Below, one piece after another: positions 60,304 to 64,000 of a stretch of 64,000 nucleotides of DNA. The position numbers were made by a program, and so were the translations under genes. The stretch is from positions 42,459,454 through 42,523,453 of the forward strand of contig NC_030389.2 of the NCBI RefSeq assembly GCF_001625215.2, in the 5' to 3' direction. The first letter of the stretch is position 1; each line of letters starts with the position of its first letter. Under the pieces are notes generated by a model that saw only the letters and a list, made by a program, of their open reading frames with translations, was not told the origin of the DNA and ran no database searches. Source of the DNA: Daucus carota subsp. sativus. Lineage: Eukaryota; Streptophyta; Magnoliopsida; Apiales; Apiaceae.

Positions 60304-60977
60304 CTCATGATCAAATAGAAACCATTTTTAAAATAAAAACTAGAAACCAATACAAGTTAGTGATATTCGCAGTACAATTTAGTGATATTCTCTTTATGAT
60401 TTAGTGATATGTGTTGCAAGAATTAGTTAAAACTTGCAGAAACAGCCCAGAATCTCCATGTATGTTCGAAAAACTGCTCAAATCTCCAGATCTGTTCACG
60501 TTTTCGATTCAGATGGTGATGACGGTGGTGGAGATGGTGGAGGTGAAGGTAGAGATGAAGGAAGGATGATTGTAGCGAAGGTGTGGGTGACTTGAGGTAG
60601 GGGATTGGAGCGTTGCCGGAATAGTGGCGGCTCCGCCGCGTTTTGAAGTTGAGCCGATGTGGAGAAAGAAGTATGAACGGGGCTGAATGAGGTTGAAGCA
60701 GCGACCAAGATGGGGTTGGTGAAGATGGAGGTGGAGATTGTGTTGTTAGAGAAATAATGGAGATGGGGATGGAGGAGGCGGGTGGCATAGAGGTGGTGGT
60801 GGTTATGGAAGAGGTGACGACGGAGGTGGTGGCAATGGCGGATGTGGAGGTGGGGTTGGTGGAGATAGAGGTGGAGATGTGGTTGTTTAAGAATTTAGTG
60901 GTATCTGCTTTAGGATTTAGTGATATTTCAGCTTGGTTTTTAGTTTCCAGACTAAGCAGGTTTCTATTGGAGTAAAA
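60301..60977. mobile_element. Candidate MITE inserted in a TA microsatellite
   Basis: The block begins AGGCTCATGATCAAATAGAA and ends, reverse-complemented, GAGTTTTACTCCAATAGAAA. TA repeats bracket it on both sides (60231-60300 and 60981-60997). Repeated TTTAGTGATAT units occur near both ends in opposite orientation. The middle is a purine-rich, low-complexity GGTGGTGGAGATGG-like tract. The architecture resembles elements described in plants that target TA microsatellites. The inverted ends are weak, so this is tentative. Confidence 0.45.
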
Positions 60978-62699
60978 CTCTATATATATATATATCAATT
61001 AACATAGACCTTCGTAAAAAGATACTTAGATTGAATGGAAGCATTGTTTTATGAATATGAATCAACTAAATTAATGGTAGACTAATCACACTTGCTTCAT
61101 AACTTTAATAGAAGTGGTTAGGAGAACTGACTTTGATTTCCAAATCTATTATTTTTGAGCTAACATAGTTGAATTTGTTTTCCTTAAAACACTGAAAGAA
61201 CAGCCGTGTCTGGGGTTGTCAATATTTGGTATGATGCATTGACAAGACATCCCAATTATTCATTTGTATGTTTTCAACAATAGAGTTTTTTAAGTCTGAG
61301 TCTGTGTTCAATGAGATCGAATGAAATAAATTTTGTACGGTATTTCCAATACAATTGATTATAAAAATGGTTAAAATTTTCATTTCATTCCTTCTGAGTG
61401 AAAAGCCGAAATCTACATAATTCGTTTTAAATTATACGTTCAATATTGATTTTTGTGCGCAAACAATTCCATATTTAAGTAAATGTAATAAGTTACTTTT
61501 ATAGTACTTTTAGAATCTGAAAAGTATATTTTTTAGAAAATTATTAATGTTTTTTTATTATATTTTTTTCGGTTAGCTGAAATTTTAAGGTGTTCATAGA
61601 AGACCTGTATAATACTAATATAAAGCTCGGATCGCTGAGGAGAGATCACCTGGACAGGGACGGTCTCGGTCTCGGCCGGCTACGAATAACATCGACTAAT
61701 TATAAGCAGGGTAGACCTTATCCAACACACAGCTTCAAAACAGTTAGATTTATATTTTAGATCTGGATTAAAACGTTGTTTTTTACCGATCCGCTATAAT
61801 TTTCTGCGGATCAGAGCTTTTCTTTTCCGCGAATATTTAAAAGAAAAAAACTTCAATCCGGAACCTTCAAATATAGATCCGACGCTCCTGACAATGAGTG
61901 TTATATAAACGGTTCGTGAGAGACGGTTGTCATGAGCACGTAAACAGTCTATCATAAAAATAATGAAACAGAAGATTAGTCGAATCAACTCTTCGTTTAA
62001 AATGGAACAAATAAAAATATGTTTAAATGAGTGTTAGCATCGTACGCAAGACGAAGATCAGATATATAGGGATAAAAAACACACACAAAACTATACTTAA
62101 TTAGTGTGACGGACCAAACAGAGGAGTATAATTCCACATCAACAGAAAAGCTCGAGTACATGCATACTATAGTTATAAAATGTTCTCTACAAGAATACGA
62201 ACACATATAAACAAAAATTAAAATTTTGCTGCATTTGATCAAAAAAAATAAAAATTGCTGCATGAATTAAAATTGTCACCACATATACGGCCAACAAATA
62301 TATTATGCACCAACAACAATATTCCAAAATCTCCAATTTATTGGGAAAAAAAAAAGAGTTGACCAATTGTTATAATTTTTTTGTTATTTATCAATTATAT
62401 TCTTATTTGACTAAAAAAATCGTTGTAATAAAAAATTTCTGACAAATTTTTTATCGGTATTATTAAGCATTACTTTCTATTTGCAACCGGTTAATTGTAT
62501 TAAGTAACCAACTCAGCTAAAATCTTAAAATACCGAAAAGAACATTTATTAAGATGATATTATATTCTAAAATTTTGCCTTCACGCCGATAATTAAATAC
62601 AAGAATAGATTTGAAGATCAAAAGGAGTTGAATATGTGTTTCCCGCATATCTAAGTTTCAATATCATGTCAAGTGAATAATTCTCCCACAATCTCAACA
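60978..62699. other. Repeat-derived spacer
   Basis: No gene. About 61790-61880 carries TCCGC/GCGGA motifs (GATCCGCTATAATTTTCTGC, then TTTCCGCGAATATTT) recalling the interior of the MITE at 4250-4936, possibly a distant relative. The rest is AT-rich. Confidence 0.35.
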
Positions 62700-63729
62700 T
62701 CTATACAATACTATAAAAAGCCAACATAGGTATAATTCGTAGTCGTACAAAATTTTGGTTTGGTACTCTCCTCTAAAACTAAAAGTCTACAAGTAATATC
62801 TATCAAACAGTTCTATATACTAAAAACACTCCTTATGTATATTAATATCTTTTTAAATATAATTTATAATTAGTTAAAAAAAAGGTCAAACTACTGTTAA
62901 TAACATATATTAATATTAAAAATTACTTATAGATAAACGTATAACTAATTATAAATATACAATTTTGAATATCTTTTGTCTAAAATACATATAAATAATT
63001 AAAGACGCTACTTTTTAATTATAACGTATTCTACTCGAAATTTAACACTTACGTATTCTATTTCATTACAAACACGATGTATGAAAAAAAGCCAACATAG
63101 GTATAATTTGTAGTCGTACAAAATTTTGGTTTGGTACTCTCCTCTAAAACTAAAAGTCTACAAGTAGATATCTATTAAACAGTTCCATATACTAAAAACA
63201 CTCCTTATGTATATTAATATCTTTTTAAAATATAATTATAATTAGTTAAAAAAAAAGGTCAAACTACTGTTAATAACATATATTAATATTAAAAATTACT
63301 TATAGATAAACGTATAATTAATTATAAATATACAATTTTGAATATCTTTTGTCTAAAATACATATAAATAATTAAAGACGCTACTTTTTAATTATAACGT
63401 ATTCTACTCGAAATTTAACACTTACGTATTCTATTTCATTACAAACACGAGCCATTACGTAACATATGAAGATATATGAAATATGAAAAATTTGATTTAA
63501 ATTGAATAATAAACTGTCACATATTAATATAGAAAAATATTTATAGATAGATAATAAATTGTGAAAGCTAAATTTCCGTTAGAAGATATAACGAGTTGGT
63601 TAATATAATTTAACTAAAATCCAATCCATCAATACTAAAATACTAATAAAATGGTGTTAAGAATTAAATTATAATTAATAAATTACGTATCATATACCCG
63701 CCCGTGCTTTGCACGGGGTTAAAGGCTAG
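62700..63729 (+). mobile_element. Non-autonomous Helitron
   Basis: The 5' end is TCTATACAATACTATAAAAA preceded by A. The 3' end has a GC-rich hairpin (CCCGTGC TTT GCACGGG, 63701-63717), an 8-base spacer and CTAG (63726-63729), followed by T. Insertion between A and T without target duplication, a 5' TC and a 3' hairpin plus CTRR are the four hallmarks of Helitrons. Length 1030 bp, no Rep/helicase coding, so it depended on an autonomous element. The interior is a two-copy tandem duplication (about 62715-63450). Confidence 0.85.
62715..63450. repeat. Two-copy 371-bp tandem duplication inside the Helitron
   Basis: Copies begin AAAAAGCCAACATAGGTATA near 62715 and 63086 and each ends TTCATTACAAACACGA (63077 and 63450). 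They differ by a handful of substitutions and one- or two-base indels, so the duplication is fairly recent. Confidence 0.88.
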
Positions 63730-64000
63730 TATCAATAAAACAACACGCACAGATAGAAGTGTTCATCAGTAATTCAATATCATATTATATTCTAAGACCA
63801 GCGATCATAAAATAGAGAAGTTGGTACCCCACCACATGCATGCATAAAGAAGAAACATTCTCGAGTCGATTCGTTGAAAGAGGTTGCTTGATAACTTGTG
63901 CTCGCAGTAGGATGCCCTAAAATCTGTCCCGATTGCTAGACAATGCCTTGCCATGCATGCCGCGTTGTACCCGAATCCGGGAAGCAACGTTGTTTAAAAA
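63730..64000. other. Window-end sequence
   Basis: A minus-strand stretch at 63805-63987 stays open for about 60 codons (GFGYNAACMARHCLAIGTDF), but no family is recognised and no start or splice site decides it. It could belong to a gene beyond the window edge. Confidence 0.25.

Noticed and set aside
60423-60998. Ser/Thr/Pro-rich open frame of about 190 codons
   Set aside because: Low-complexity reading of a GGTGG/GATGG tract inside a candidate MITE, with no motif or homologous look.
63805-63987. Open frame at the window end
   Set aside because: No recognised family, no clear start or acceptor; left as unassigned.
1-64000. A new multi-gene system, CRISPR array, or LTR element
   Set aside because: All the main coding genes belong to independent plant families in mixed orientation. 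No paired long direct repeats with a primer-binding site, and no spaced short repeats, were seen by eye.

Overview
The window reads as nuclear DNA of a flowering plant, most likely a eudicot. Its genes have GT-AG introns, plastid and photorespiratory enzymes and plant-only families (GAUT, RGLG, Pol IV/V subunit, OPT), and the spacers are AT-rich and full of miniature transposons. I see no tRNA, rRNA, CRISPR array, LTR element or prokaryotic operon. The species cannot be fixed from the sequence alone.

Layout. 1-1085 is the 3' end of a LINE. 2782-4011 (-) is a single-exon plastid phosphoserine aminotransferase. 6201-9043 (-) is a RING plus vWA protein of the WAV3 type. 9.1-17.6 kb is a gene-free island of transposon debris: two hAT-like MITEs, a Stowaway, two copies of a small Mutator-type MITE, a long-inverted-repeat element and a poly(A)-tailed retroposon. 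17656-21326 (-) is GAUT4. 21.6-24.5 kb holds two nested pairs of Stowaway elements. 24520-25929 (-) is a PUT4-like polyamine transporter and 27617-30047 (+) is PFK2. 30705-33095 (-) is an RGLG-type copine/RING ligase and 34352-35794 (-) a Bmt5-like rRNA methyltransferase. 36747-41315 (-) is the shared fourth subunit of RNA polymerases IV and V. 42533-43752 (+) is a bZIP-like gene with a decayed basic region. 44561-50380 (-) is a C2/GRAM/VASt protein, 51594-55953 (+) is PGLP2, and 56497-59272 (-) is an oligopeptide transporter. 59.3-64 kb is again transposon-rich and holds a complete-looking non-autonomous Helitron at 62700-63729.

For the multi-exon genes I placed exons by hand from splice signals and checked that the phases sum. 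Eight of the nine gave one continuous reading frame. The exception is RGLG, where exon 3 is one base short of the family frame unless an acceptor 17 bases further in is used.

The genes are independent housekeeping and regulatory units rather than one pathway. From memory, GAUT4, PFK2 and PGLP2 lie close together on Arabidopsis chromosome 5 (At5g47780, At5g47810, At5g47760), so part of the window appears to be an ancestral eudicot block loosened by insertions. I found no strong candidate for an undescribed system. The more unusual items are the three-copy Mutator-type MITE family with 9-bp target duplications, the RGLG splice or frame problem, the vWA domain without its metal-site aspartate, the bZIP with a changed basic region, and the Helitron with an internal tandem duplication.
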